NCBI GenBank assembly: GCA_013397935.1
Contig: VZRN01002232.1
Location: 124,001-188,000 of the forward strand
Origin: Dasyornis broadbenti
Taxonomy: Eukaryota; Chordata; Aves; Passeriformes; Dasyornithidae
DNA length: 64,000 bases
Direction: 5' to 3'
The translations under genes were made by a program, and so were the position numbers. The notes under the pieces are model-generated. The model was not told the origin of the DNA. It saw only the letters and a list, made by a program, of their open reading frames with translations, and ran no database searches. Positions 14,001 to 27,400 of this stretch are shown in pieces (positions within the stretch are counted from its first letter, which is position 1; every line of letters starts with the position of its first letter).

Positions 14001-15888
14001 TGAAATGTAGCTTCTCTTCTTTGGGAACAGATAGTCTTTCTAGAAATGGAAAAATCCTGCTGTTTTATTAGCATTGTCTCTAACGTGAAACACATGATCT
14101 TTTTAAATTGGAAACTATATTTAGACTGAACTGAAAATTCACTCAATCAAGGAGGTATGTTCTGGGGGTGTTTTTATGGTGTTCCTTGTGGGTTGTCATG
14201 AGTTTTGCTTTTAAAGTGTGCTTTGTGTTGGTAACAGTAGTGGAGCATAACTGTATGCAAAAATCAATTTGTGTAAATGTCAAATTCACTTTTTGATGAA
14301 TCTTTGCAGCAATACACAGATTCCTACCAACTACGTAATAAATCTCAAGTTGGAGAAATTGGCTTCTTGGACACATCTTTAAAGAAAATGTTTCTGATAT
14401 AATACCCTGCCCTCTGTTATTGAATTAGTATGCCTAGAACAGAAACCATAATATGTAGTGTATGTTTTCAGGTCACTGTCAACATCTTCAGGTGGTTTTA
14501 AAAAATACTAGTTTGGCCTCTACTGTTTCTGCACATGTCATAGTTATTGTTTCTGCTATTAGCAGAGGAACCAAATTGCAAGATTATTTTTCTAAGATAA
14601 CAGAATGTTGTGTTAGCTTGATGGGAATTCTTGTTTTGCTGTCCACACTGTACCTTATAGCACTGGCCCACAAGGGAATAGTGTGTCAAAGGTTTTGTGG
14701 AACTCTGTTCTGCTAAAACAATGGCTGAATTGCCAACCCTTCTGCACATTAGTGCATGAAATAACTTTCTCACAGTGGTCACAATATGTATGTAAAGAAA
14801 AGCAGTTGGAAGGCAAAGGGCTGTGTGATGGAGCAGTAAAACAGTGTGGTAAGCAAAACAGGTAGGGATTTGAAATATAAACTTTATTAAGAAAAATGTG
14901 TATGGAAATGAGGTTCCTCAGAAATCACTCCTCTTTCCAGTTCAGATGGATATTTCAGAGAAATGAAGTTGTGAAATTCATCTTTTGGTAATGATTTTTA
15001 TCCCTTCCCTGAACTGTATTTTGCAGGATTAGAAGACACAGATCTCCTTTCATGGCTGTTCTCAGCAAATCATTTTGTTAGCATTTGACCTTATTTTGCA
15101 AAATTTTGAGTGGCAGCTTATTTTAATGTGTTGAAAAGTGAGGATTTTGTCAATGTTTAAAATGCCCCTGTCTATAACTAATTTCCTTTTGACTTAATTG
15201 AGATTTCCATATGGAGGTTCCTCAAATACAAAACATCTTTGTGGTGAAATACGGTGAATCTATTCAACTCAGACTTCCCCTGAATAATAAAACTGTCTCA
15301 CCGAGAGCCTTGCTAGGAAGGAATTACGATTATCAAGTCCGGTAGTCAAGAAGGCTGGTTGTTAGTGTATTACTGCAGGACAACTCAAGCATGGTCATGC
15401 CTGACTGAATACAAGATTTATGCCCATTTCTAAAATGTAGATTTCTTTTTTTGAAAAACACTGAAATATGTATGAAGAATTTTGGACTGATTCATTAACT
15501 TTGAATGAATTCTTATGACAAATGAGTGAAATGAAGAGAAAGCAAAAATAAGTAGCTTAGCAGGACTCCTTGTGTGAGGTTGGCTGCCTGCAGAGACACA
15601 GGACTACTAAAGAGAAATCACTGATAATTCATTGTAGATCCATTTGACAGTAAACTTTGAGAAACAGAACTTTTTCAGAAGCAGATAAGGCACCGCCCTC
15701 TGAGATTTATTGGCAGGGGTTGACAGTGTACACATGAGGAACTCCTGTCCAGCTGCAGCCTAGAAGTCTGGGCTTATGTAAGAATCTGTTGTGTATGATT
15801 TTGTTTGAAAAAGTGCCCCCACCACGTGTATTTGAGGCTGCTGGGGTCTTAGTGTTAGCAGAGAAGTGTGCTAGGTGACTTAGGCACC

Positions 15889-16323
15889 CAAAGATGATCA
15901 GAGGGCTGGAACACCTCTCCTGTGAAGAAAGGCTGAGAAAATTGAGGTTTTTCAGCCTGGAAGGAAGAAGGCTCTGGGGTGACCTCATTGTGTCCTTCCA
16001 GTACCTGAAGGGGGCTGCAAGGGACCTGGGGAGGCACTTCTAGCAAAGGTATATTATGACAGGACAAGGAGTAATGGCCTTAAAATGGAAGATGGAAGGT
16101 TTAGATTGAATGTTAGGAAGAAATTATTCTCTGTGGGGGTGGTGAGACACTTAACCAGGTTGTCCCTAGAAGTTGTGGTTGCTTTATCCCTGGAAGCATT
16201 CAAAGACAGGAATAGAGCTCTGAGCAACCTGGTCTAGTGGAAGGTATCCCTGGCCATGGCAAGCGGTTGGAACTAGATGATCTTCAAGGGCCCTTGCAAT
16301 CCATACCATTCAAAGATTCTGTG
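15889..16323 (+). mobile_element. CR1 LINE, 5'-truncated 3' end
   Basis: This is the 3' part of a chicken-repeat-1 non-LTR retrotransposon in + orientation. It starts at AAGATGATCAGAGGGCTGGA, follows the end of ORF2 (the frame reads MIRGLEHLSCEERLRKLRFF and later QYLKGA) and ends with GGTTGGAACTAGATGATCTT and the terminal ATTCTGTG unit. Internal stops and indels make it a dead copy. Truncation at the 5' end is the usual outcome of CR1 reverse transcription. Confidence 0.93.
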
Positions 16324-19300
16324 ACTTGAGTCTTCCCTTTGCATTTTAATTCTGGCATGTTTATCTCAGCACTTGATGTGAAATCTAGAAAACTGTGGTC
16401 TTTCTGACTTTAATTGAAGAATTAAACTTGTCAAGTTCCCTGAAGGTTTAAAGTGTGAAAATATAAATATTCTTACCATACTTGGATTTTTGTAACACAA
16501 TTTGTGCTTCTTCATATGTTGTTATCAAAACAGTGGTAGTATTATGTTACATTAGTGGGGATTAATGCTGCAAAATCTAATATCTGCAGCCGGAGGGCAA
16601 ACCACATCATTTCAGAAAGATCAAGGGACTGCAGTCATTTACATTTGATTGGGCTTTCTTGGATACATATGCAATTTCTGTGCACCCCACTGTACAGCAC
16701 TTGGAGCCAGGCTCTGGTCTGAAGAAGGCGACTAATGTCAGCGATTATCTATTGCTCTTTCATCTGCACATCTGCTTGGGAGCATAACTCCTTGGTATGG
16801 GTTAAAACATCAGTGAGGCTTTTTTAACCACTCCGAGGGAAAAAATAAAAATCACGCAAGCAGTTATGCTCTCCCAACTTCATCTTTCCGCCACCCGCTG
16901 CCTTGCTCTGACATCGATGGTTCTGTGAGCTACACTCAGGTAGAAGTTGTGAGCAACTGGTCTTGCTGAGACTCTTCCTGAGCTTCCTTCTGTGTCTTAT
17001 TCCTTTAACACCAGAAATATCTTCCCTGATACTTCCATAAGCCCTAAGTAAATGTGTTCATTGGGGTTTTGTCCTCTCATGATAGCAGTTTCATCAAGGG
17101 CCAGATGACGGCACCAAATGATGGTTTGGTCACGTGTGGCTTTATTCTTTCTTTTGATGGTGTAAAATGGGATGTATTGCATGATGTTAGTAGGGAGAAA
17201 GATTTGAATGAGCAAGATGATCAAGAAGCTTCCAAACAATGAAACTGTCACCAAAGGAGACTTGTAATGTAGGTTTCAAATTATCTGTAATTTTAAAAAG
17301 TGTCAAGCTTGTTGCTGAATTCTGTTTTAAAACAACTTGACTCATACCACATTCTTCTCTGCTTCTCTGTTGTGGAATTTTTCCTTTGTGAAAGGGCTGA
17401 CTTGAAACATTTCAGGTTTTTCTCTCTGATGTATAAGGGGTAAACACACAGCCAAGCGTGAAGCAATTCTTTACTAAGAATTCCACCTCTGTGGTTACTC
17501 CATTTCTGTGATTACATTTGAGCAGCTCTAGATTTCAGTACTATTGCATCATTTTGCTTTAAGTTTTTAATTAAAAGTTTTCATAGCCAGAGAACAGAGC
17601 AATAGGGGGTTTCGTATCTACTAACAGTGCCTCCCCCCACTCCCCAAAGGTTCAGCTGTGAGTGAAATGCTATTAAAAGCAGTATTGGTACAGATGCCAA
17701 GTGGGAAGAGACAGCAAACATGCAATAAAGAGCAATTAATTTATTTCACCATGAAATGTATATAAAATAAATAATTTAAAAACAAGTTTTCTTCTGTTTA
17801 TCTTTTTTTAATCTCTTGCAGGAAGAGTTCTTGCATTTGAAGGGCTGTGGTTGACTTTTTAAAATTATGGTTAATTGTTTATGTGACCCATTTGTCTAGA
17901 AAAAGTAGTGTTAAATCCTGTGACATTGACAGTAGAACTTTGATCATGGGAATCCAATATTCATTGCTTGAGGGCATTTGCTTCTATGAACAGGAACTAG
18001 GATTGTTAATGTTCTTCTGAGTATCCTAAATCAGCATTTGGAGCACACATATTTCAGGTGTAAACACATAGCCAGAGCTTGATACTATTACTGTCGTGTT
18101 CCATTTATTTATGTGGTATGTATTTTCATATTTTTAAAATTAAGTGTATGGCTTTTTTTTTACCAAACTAAAATTTTTGCAATGGATACTTCATCACTAA
18201 AAATCAGCATTATAGTAGATCCTTTCCTTCGCTCTTTGGCAAACTGCAATAGCACACCTTCTGAAAAACATGCATGCGGATTTAGAAGAATATCTGGAAT
18301 TGCTGATTCAAGTTTAAGAAGAGGTATGAGCAGCGTAAGATGGCTGTACTACAATTCTCACTCCACTAGAACTCTGCTCAGCGTTTTACAGTGCCATGTG
18401 TGTTCTGTTACATGGCATACACCTACACTGGCTCAACAGCGGAAAATCAACAAAAACATGCAGATGCTGAGAGAGATGCTTGAAGATGCTGAAGAAAAAG
18501 AGGTCATCTGGTGTGAGACTTCTAGGTATGCTCTTCTTTTTATCAATAAAATGACATAATACTTGAACTATTGATTTTTGTTTACTTGATGTCTGAATAC
18601 AGAATTATTTATAGTATTTATTGCTTTCTTGTTGATAGGAAGTTGAAGAAGGGAATTCATGTTGAATGCAGGGCAGTTTATGTTAATATAAAATTTTTTT
18701 CCCATTTCCACACCTTCAATAAGACACAGTCACATGGGACAATTCGAATGCTTTCCTAGTGACATGGAAAAGCAAAAGAGAAGGCCACAGACTTGCAAAT
18801 AGAAATTAGTTGTTATTTGCTCATTTGAAACTGGCAAGGAAACTGCTAATACATTGCTCCATGACTAACTTGAAGTTACTAATGATACCTGAACAGTTTT
18901 ATGTATCACATCATTCCTGTACTTCATTGTTCTCTCATTGTGTTTTCTGTTCTTGGCCTGTCCAAGTTCATTTGTGACAGAGAGGTCTTTCTGGATGCCT
19001 TTTGGTTTCTGTTTTCCTTTATTTCAGAAATAATCATATTGCAAATCTTACACTCATCTGAGTGTTGAAGCTCATTCTTACTTTGCTGTCTAGATCGTGA
19101 GCATCTGACACATGACAGTTCTCCACTTGCTGCAAAACTAATCTAATAACTCCATGCTGCTCTGATTACTTTTTGTCTCTTTTTGCCTATCAAAGGCACT
19201 AATGTGAGGATATTTCCTGACTCATTAGTGCTTCTTTTAATTAATTGACAGTTATTTCTCTTTCATTCAGAAAGAGAAGGTGCTGGTTAAAAACTAGCGA

Positions 19301-22300
19301 CACAGGACAGTAACAGCGAAACAATCAGCTATTTAGGCTCAATTTAAGGAAAAGAAATTTTGCTCTCTTATTGTCCTTCTCTTAAATAAACCATGAGGTG
19401 GGTTTATTCTTTTGTCCCCATCCATCTTTAGACTTTTCTTCTTTATATTCATCTGCAAATTAAATCCATTGCTAAATTGAGATGGTCTCTCTCTACCTAA
19501 ACTTAAAACAACCCTAAGAGTTGTAAGAAGATGAACCCACATCATCTGTGTTTTTTCAGTGTGTATAGTTGTCTGCAAACTGCATGTAATTTGGTTTCAC
19601 AGTACTCACAGTGTGCCAGAGAAGAGCTAATCATGTGGATATACAGTATATTGCTCCTAGTCCTGTCAGGCCATATGAATGAGCATGGATCTGTGCTGAG
19701 GCTTTTCACCTTAATAGAGTCCTGGAATCTGGACTGATGTAACCTCTTTGTATTGAGTGGAGGGTTTGAACTGTGAATAAACCATTGCATTTACGAGGGA
19801 AAAGGAGCTCAGATGCCCACTGAAGAGATTGTGTTCATGTAAGGAGCTGCAATGTTGGATGTAGAACTAACTGACACACAGTCTTGAAAAGTTGAGGGTT
19901 TAAGGGAGAAATTAAATGAAATTAATCTGTTGTATGCCAGAGGTGGCTCAATAGCTTTGTTTTTATGTTTTTATTTGAAAGATATCACCTGCTGGCTGCA
20001 GAGTGGGTGGATTCAGCTTCCTTCTGGAGCCTGAGAAAATCATTTGAAGAAGACCTTGCATTCTGCTGCATCGTAAAGACAATATGGAAGGGGAGAGCAT
20101 CTATGAGGTTGATTCTGGAGATGGACTGGGAGGTAGGGATGCCTATCACTTGTTTTTGGTTTTGTCCCAAGATGGCTGGTTACAGGAATCTCTTATGACA
20201 ATGGACCTTGGAATTTACAGAAAGCGAATGTGATAAAGGCATCTACAGTTCATTGATTGTATTTTGTCACTTCACAAGCAGTGAATAAAAATTTTCAAAA
20301 CAGCTGTGTCATAGAGGAAGTGGTACATACAGACACAGTCCATGTTCTGAATGTTGTTATTTAGAGTCTGAGATGTCCCAGAGATAATGCAAACCCTAAA
20401 TACCTACAATAAAGTAAAGCCTTTTTTCTCTTTCTTTGTTTCTCCTTTTTCTGTGTCTCACACGCTAACTGTATTGCACACACTGTTTCACTCATATATT
20501 TTAACTGGACTACAGAAAATGGAATGAAATGATACTCTGTCTTCTGTACTAGTGACCCCCATGTAGATGGACACTTTTCACTGATGTAAAATAGTCTTCA
20601 TTCTTATTTATCTGCAAATTCTGCAGGTGTCCTTTGGCACTTTAGCTCACTAATTGCTGTGGTTTGTAATTTTCACAGTGGGGTGAAGGACTTCTCAGAG
20701 AGAGTGATATTACATATTTCTACAGGGCTGTTGATTTTGTATATAATGCAGGGGATCTTTGACAAGGTGTTTGGATAGGCCTGTCTGTTTTAAATTCCTG
20801 GTTTAATACAGCTTCTTCTGAGACTAACCAAGCAAAGATTTTTAGTTTGCAGAACACCTTTAACTGCACAGGTCAACTCGCTGTTGAACTCAGAAATCTA
20901 AATGCTATGGGAAAGAATGAGGCTCTACATTAAAGGGTTGTAATAACATAAGACTCGGTGTGCTGCACCATCTGTTTAATGGTTTAGATGTTTTCCTGTA
21001 ACTGAATTGTAATCATGAAAATTATTTTTGTCTGAGTGTACTATGCTTGTGCTAAGATGCCTTCTTTTGTGTTTTAATACTTCTGTAATGTTTCCTGAGC
21101 CCTAGATGTAGCAGCAGTACTGTTTAGTAGGAGGAGCAGTTTCCACAGTGTTACCACTGAGTTTCCTTCACTTGAATGAGTTGGGCTAACATGCATATAT
21201 ATATTCCTAAACAGTTTAATTTTTTTTTAAATAAAGAAACTGGTAGTTCAAGTTAGTTTTAAAATTTCTGGTGATACTATTAAATAATTATTTTGTCATA
21301 ATAAATTGTAATAAGAACAGTGTAAGTATTTAGGCTCAAATGATGCCTTTCTGCTAGGCCAGTGAAGGGTAACAGAATATCAGCATTTTCTTTGACATTC
21401 TAAGCATTTGTGTTGCCCTTTCCCAAAGTTTTGGAAACAACTGGAGCCATTGTTATGATGGTCACTCTCGAGCACTAGTTTAGACCTTACCACTGTGCGC
21501 TTCAGTCATGGAACTCTGCTGCATCTTTGTCATGGATTTCATGCCAATTTGAGCATGGAGGAATTGTTTCAGAGCTGAGGTCACTGACAGTTTTGTATTG
21601 CAGTCCTCCTTGAGTCTGACCTTTTTTGTTATAATAGGTTACTGCCCTTGATCCACATTTTTCTAATTTATATAGACAAGAATGAGTATGTACATTTAAG
21701 TATGCAGAACGAGTGACCATTTCTCTGGCTTGCCCTCTGTATTCTTTGGATTCTGACTTAAGATGGTAAAGTCTTCAGAGAAAGTTTTGGGGAACAGAAT
21801 AGATTGTCATTGACATAAGTGGAATAGAATTACTGGCATGAGAACAAAATCTGATCTTGCACATCCTAGAGCCACACTTCCAGGAGCGTGTCAGTATTTC
21901 CCGCATACGTTTCTGTATAGTTCTTTTTTGGACAAAACGTGCTTGCATGAGTAATAGTAACCACAGAGTACCATTTCTTATTTTTTCAGAAAGCAGGTGA
22001 TGCAAAGTCCTGGATAGCAGGTCAGGTGAAAAAAAATTCCTTGCTTCATCCCTTGTAAACAAAACAAAGGTAAATCAAAAGAAGCTGACCATAAAATCCT
22101 GTTCTGAAATTATGAGAAATGGGTAAGAGTGATCACTCTCTGATGATCAGCTCATCAAGCATTCTTGTGAGCAAGGGAAATATTGGAAACTTGCGTGTTT
22201 TAAAATAAAGAGCAACTAAAACTTTGAATGTAGCTTTGCTAAGTTTCTTGGACTCTCTTTGCCTTGCTCTTCCTTATTTCTGCTTTTGACATCTGCTGTT

Positions 22301-23439
22301 TGTGGAGCCAAATTAGCAGGTTTTTTTCCACTGTTTTATGGAATGTGAAGTAAATACAAGTGTGACTTTGAAATAAAGTAAGTGTATTTTGGAAGATAAA
22401 GGGCATGCATACTTTCTGAGATAGTATTTAACGAAGTCTGTATTCATCCCGTGTATATATACATATATATATATTATAAATGCAGACATACATTGAGATA
22501 TGTACAGATCAAGCATAGATGTATAGTTAAATTAGTCTGATTTAATGTCTGAATTATGATACATCAGCGATTTGAGGCAAAACAGAAACGTGCCCATTTT
22601 CAACATGTGCGGAACATGTCAAACAATTTACCAGTATGATGGAATCACCTCCCAAACCCAAAGTATATATTGTTAATTCGAGGTCTGTGGTCTCTGATTT
22701 AGGAGTTCCTTGGGAACATAAATTTCCTGTAAGACTGTGTGAGTTTGGGGTTCAAAAGACCTTAAACATTTTTTTGCCATTGTCAGATACAGAAACTATA
22801 TTAACAAATACCCCATAGTTCGTTATTTCCTTAATAGAAAATAAGGCCACTATTTTCAGGAACCCAGAGTAAGACTCTTTTCCTCATTTTAATTGCAAAA
22901 AAAAAAAAATACATGGATTTTCAAAGGTGTGTGTGTCTTGTAACTCCTTAATGCCAGTAAAAGCTCAGAAATTATGCTTCTAGACCAAGTAAATCAATTT
23001 GATACTGTAGAGTTATGGACTTAATTCTGACTCTGTTTTAAAATTAGCCCTAATATTAAAAGCAGTTTAGGTAGCTGTGCTGGTCTTCTTCACTTTGTGA
23101 AGTGGGGATTGTATCTTGTCTTCTTCACTTGATAATACTTCACAAGAGGTTTTGAATACCTCTTGAATGATGCACAAAGTGGAACAGAGCTGACATTTCC
23201 CCTGGCCTGTAAAGCCAAACTTAGCCAGTGTCCTTACAATGCAGGCAAATAGAGTCTCCTGAGTAAAACCACCCTAAATATGGTTGAAGAGACAGGGCTG
23301 TGATTCTTCACTGTGCAACGCAGTAAATACCTATTACAGCTGACCTAGAACAGATGGGTGCCTCTACTTCAAAGCAAAGCCTTCATAGCTCAAGTTGTTG
23401 AGGAGGAATTTATGCTTTTCCCCAAATGCAAGAACTCTG
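16324..23439. other. Noncoding DNA between CR1 and the second LTR
   Basis: No gene was recognised. A 148-codon + frame (18113-18559) has a charged C-terminal stretch QRKINKNMQMLREMLEDAEE before a possible donor TCTAG|GTATGC at 18525. Splicing it to the PPP2R2C exon at 61250 would create an immediate stop, so it is not an upstream PPP2R2C exon in that frame. Confidence 0.55.
22455..22477 (+). repeat. AT dinucleotide microsatellite
   Basis: A TATATA tract broken once by C (TATATATACATATATATATA). It is likely length-polymorphic. Confidence 0.8.
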
Positions 23440-24446
23440 TTGTTGGGTGACCTTGGCTGGCTGCCAGGTGCTCAGCAAGCTGCTCTCTCACTCCCCCCCT
23501 TCAGCAGCACAGGCGAAGAAACCAAGATGAAAGGATAAGGAGAGGACATTGCTTAGCAATTACTGTCACAGGCAACATAGACTAGACTAGAGAAAGATTA
23601 ATTTGTTGCTAATTAAAAATGTAGAAAATTAGTGACAAAAAAAAAAAAAAAATCAAACCTAAAACTACCTTCCCCTCACCCTCCTCTTTTCCCAGACTCA
23701 ACTTCACTCTTTCCTTCCTAACTTTTCTGGCACCTCCTGCCACTCCTGAACAGAGCAGGCGCAATGAGTTACTCTCAGTCTATAACATTTTATCTCTACT
23801 GCTCCTTCTCCTCATGCTCTTCCCATGCTCCAGCATGAGGTCCCACTCAAGGAATACAATCGTTCATGGACTTTTCCAACATGGGTCCTTCTCCACGGCT
23901 TCAGTATGAATCCTTTCCATGGGGTACAGTCCATGAGGAATGTGCTACTCCTACAGGCTACAGTTTTTGCCTGAAAACCTGCTGACAGGCTGTGGGTCCT
24001 GTCAGGAGCCTACTCCAGCCTGAGTTCTCCATGGACTGCGGTTTCCTTCAGGACATCTCCTCATGCTCTGCTTTGTTGTTCTCCATGTGCTGCAGGGTGG
24101 ATATTTGCTCCAGTGGTCCTCCATCAGCTGCAGGAGAACAACTTGCCTTGCTATGGTCTTCTCTATTGGCTGCAATGGAAGTTCTGCTCTGGTGCCTGTA
24201 GAACTTTTGCCCTTTCCTCCTTCACTGACCTTGGCATCTGCAGAGCTGGTTCCCTCACATTTTCTCATTTCTCTGTCACAGCTGCTTAGCAGGTTTTTTA
24301 CCCTTTCCTAAATACCTTATCACAGATGTTCCACCAGCATCACTTGTGCGCTCAGCTTGGGCCTGCAGTGGGTCTGTCCAGCATAGGGCAGCTTCTGGTC
24401 TCTTTTCACAGAGCCCACCCCCTGCCAAAACCTTACTCTGAACACA
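23440..24446 (+). mobile_element. Second avian ERV-type solo LTR, different subfamily
   Basis: About 1.0 kb with the features of another avian LTR group. It begins TGTTGGGTGACC near 23440, has a CTCTCTCACTCCCCC block, an A-run at 23637-23652 and a long C/T-rich middle. It then repeats variants of a 'tcc-atg-gac-tgc' theme (CTCCATGGACTGC, CTCCATGTGCTGCAGG, CTCCATCAGCTGCAGG). The right part has CCTTATCACAGATG and ends GCCAAAACCTTACTCTGAAC followed by ACA. No internal retroviral genes are present. The borders are approximate and no target duplication was confirmed. Open frames in 23992-24311 on both strands are by-products of this repeat and not genes. Confidence 0.72.
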
Positions 24447-27400
24447 TACTGTTGCAGTAATTCCAGAGTAATGTGCTGCTTCAGATGCATTCCTTATAGA
24501 TTTGATGCAATTCTTAGAGGGTAGTCACATTAAGTGACCACTTTGATATGTTCCTAAAAGTGATCACTAAATTGGGCAATGTAGAGTTATCTGTATTTAG
24601 AGAAGTTTCTTTAGAAACTTTAAATTTTTTAGTTATGGAGTGATATGACTATTAATTAAAACCAAAGATCAAGCTCTTATTATTGTTCTGCTTCCGTGAC
24701 TTGATTTTTCAATATTTAATCCTATTTGTTTTGGCAAAGATTCTGCCACGTATTGATGTATATGTAGAATCAATACCATGGCACACATTTTAATTTGCTC
24801 TCTGAACTGTATTTTAATAAGAACCTGAAGATTCGCTGCTGCACAAAAAGTATTACAGGGAAGAGACTGGTGAGGGGTTAAGTAACTTCTGTGTTTCTGT
24901 TGTGTTGTTGATATTATGCCAGATCTGATTTTGGCCTGGTGTTTTCACTTGTAGCTCTTGTTTAAGTAAAAAAATCCTTCCTGCATGTTAGCAAGGCTGC
25001 AAGCTAGTTGCTATGGTATTCAGCATTCTTTTTTTATTTTTAACCAATCGGCTGGCTTTTGTAATGATTCAGCCCAGAATAAGAAACTGGTCACATAGGC
25101 TAGAGCCTTATCAAAAGAGCAAGTATTTTTGGCTTGAAGAATGTGGAGAGGTTGGGAAAATGGCAGGATTTGAGTTTCAAGAAAATATCACAGTCTATGG
25201 TATATATTGTGATGTGTAAATTACTAAATGCTAGTAGTGGTGGTAAATGGCACTAGTTCTTTCCTGGGATGATGGTAAAAATTAAATTACTAAACTAATT
25301 TCTCTATATTGTTTTATCATCCAAAGGTATCAGTAATTCCTAACTAAAAAATTATTAGGTTTTTAAATTCTGTATCCATGTTTGATTGTTTTCATTGTGT
25401 TACTAAATGGTAGTATGTTTCTGACAGAGTATTACTTGCTCGTAGAAAATTACCAGAATGCTGCTTGTCTGTTCAGTTTTAGTGCTGCTGTTTGGCTAAT
25501 CAGAACATTCTGGACAACTCCTAGATAATCTATAAGGATTTTAAACGTCTAATGATGCTGACATGTAACTGGCAGTGCTACAAAGATAAAAGAAAGACAA
25601 GATAGACAGATGTATATTCTGATAGATGAACTATTCAGAAAAGAAGGGCAAACTTTTGCATGTCTTCTGAAGATTTTAAGCTTCTTGGCTTGAAGGCAAT
25701 GTAGTTCTCCTACACACTCAGTCTGCTACTGTATCAGCAGGACAAATAAAAGACAGAAATTGTTTTGTACAAAGCAACTTACTGCTGAACTCATGCCTTT
25801 ATCAAAAATGAAATTTTTAGATTTCAGTTTAGAAATGACATTTGTAAAAGATGGTGCTACACGCTAAAAATCCATCAAGATGTAGACAGTACTTCTGATA
25901 AGTATGTGGAATCATATTTGAATGTGGAAATAACTAGACAGAGAAAGCATTTCCTCTAGGAATGGTTTTTGTGCTCTGTACAATAGAGGGGCACAGCCCT
26001 TTCCCTGTGCATAGCAGGATATTCTGAAGAAGCCTTTGCCTTTTCCTCCCAGAAGTGTCATGAGAGCATTTGTTTGCTGTCCCAGAGCCGTATGTGCTAC
26101 CCCTTTGTTTTCTGTGTGCAGGTAATAATGTCCCACTGTGGACTAAAATGCTGGCAGTGAATAATGGTGTCTCTGCTCTCACTGAACAAAACCACCTCCT
26201 AGTTATCAGGGGTTTGACTAAAAATAGTAACTAAGTGATGAAATTGAATCTTGGAGAGGCTTTAATTGATGTTGGTAGAGAGCATGAGCTTTTAGACCCA
26301 TAATAGCTCAGTTTAAGTGTTTGAACTCCTCACTCTCCCCAGATACTCAGGTAAACCTTCTTGTGCAGCCGCCAGAATGGTAAAGCAGAATAGTAAAGCT
26401 ATGATGTTCAGGAAACACAGGTTCCCAAGCATGTGGTACATGACTCTGCAAGAGGTCAAGATGAAGTTTTGCATCAGCTCAGAGAACAACAAGAAATCCA
26501 ACTTCCAAGACAGTACAAAAAAAACGCAAAGCAAAACCAAAACAGACTGAAAGCCAGCAGAGTTTAAGCCAATCATGTTATAGCAAACTAAAAGGAAGAG
26601 TAAAATTCTTCTTTGCTTCTAATAAGCAGTAAGTATTAATTTATTGCACTGGAATTCCTCTATCCTGATAAGTAGAACATGGAATGTCCCCCATTGAGTG
26701 TTTAGCTAAATAGGCTAAAGTCTTTTTAGGTAAATTAATTTTTCTTTATGTCAAATCTATGCTTTAAAAAAATATTCACAGGACAATCTCCTACACTTTT
26801 CAGTGAAGTGAAAACCTAGAAAAGTCTAGGTGGATCAGGAAATATATTTTGAGGTTATGGGTTTGGATTGTCAAATTAACTCATGTGGTGGTTCACATTT
26901 GTTTGTTGCCACTGGATGCATGAGTGCATAAAAGCCATACATCCAGAAGATGGGTTTTAAGCATGCCCTCTTTTTACAAATGTAATTTTAATGACAGAGT
27001 TCACAGATATTTTATCTTCTGATGTTTTCACTGGAGATTTTTATTGTTATATGAGCTTTCTATTGTTTATTAGTGTTTTTAAACTTACTTTAAAGAACTA
27101 TATGCTAATTTGCAAGATACATACAAATGACCAGCAGTCATTATGGCATTGTAGCATTAGAGTATGGCAGATACTTTTGCATTCTATTAAACATGGGATA
27201 TTTTATATTGACTTTTTGGCTATAAATAAATTTGTAAATAAAGGAGGGAGGGCAAAGAATGAGTGCTTGTTTTTCTTAGACATAGCCTTTTGGTTGCATT
27301 AATTTAAAATGTATGGAGAGCACTTATGAAAAGTAAGGCTAATTTGTAACCATTTAGGGTATTAAAACACATCCTGAAGGTGATTATGAAATAAGAAAAT

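Larger units (their letters stand above)
9098..15888. other. Noncoding DNA between the first LTR and a CR1
   Basis: AT-rich sequence without recognised repeats or exons. A 130-codon frame at 9524-9916 (+) starts MKLCLMLVCIPYLLISTVIT, has a hydrophobic start like a signal peptide and ends in a stop. It has no recognised domain, and its length is within chance for this much DNA. A 122-codon frame at 11797-12165 (-) is likewise unrecognised. Confidence 0.6.

Noticed and set aside
23992..24311. Overlapping open frames on both strands, up to 88 codons
   Set aside because: They lie inside the second LTR and arise from its GC-rich, stop-poor sequence.
26313..26576. Hydrophobic 87-codon - strand frame resembling a membrane protein
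   Set aside because: The overlapping + frame is open too, no splice or promoter context was seen, and T-rich DNA often encodes hydrophobic residues by chance.
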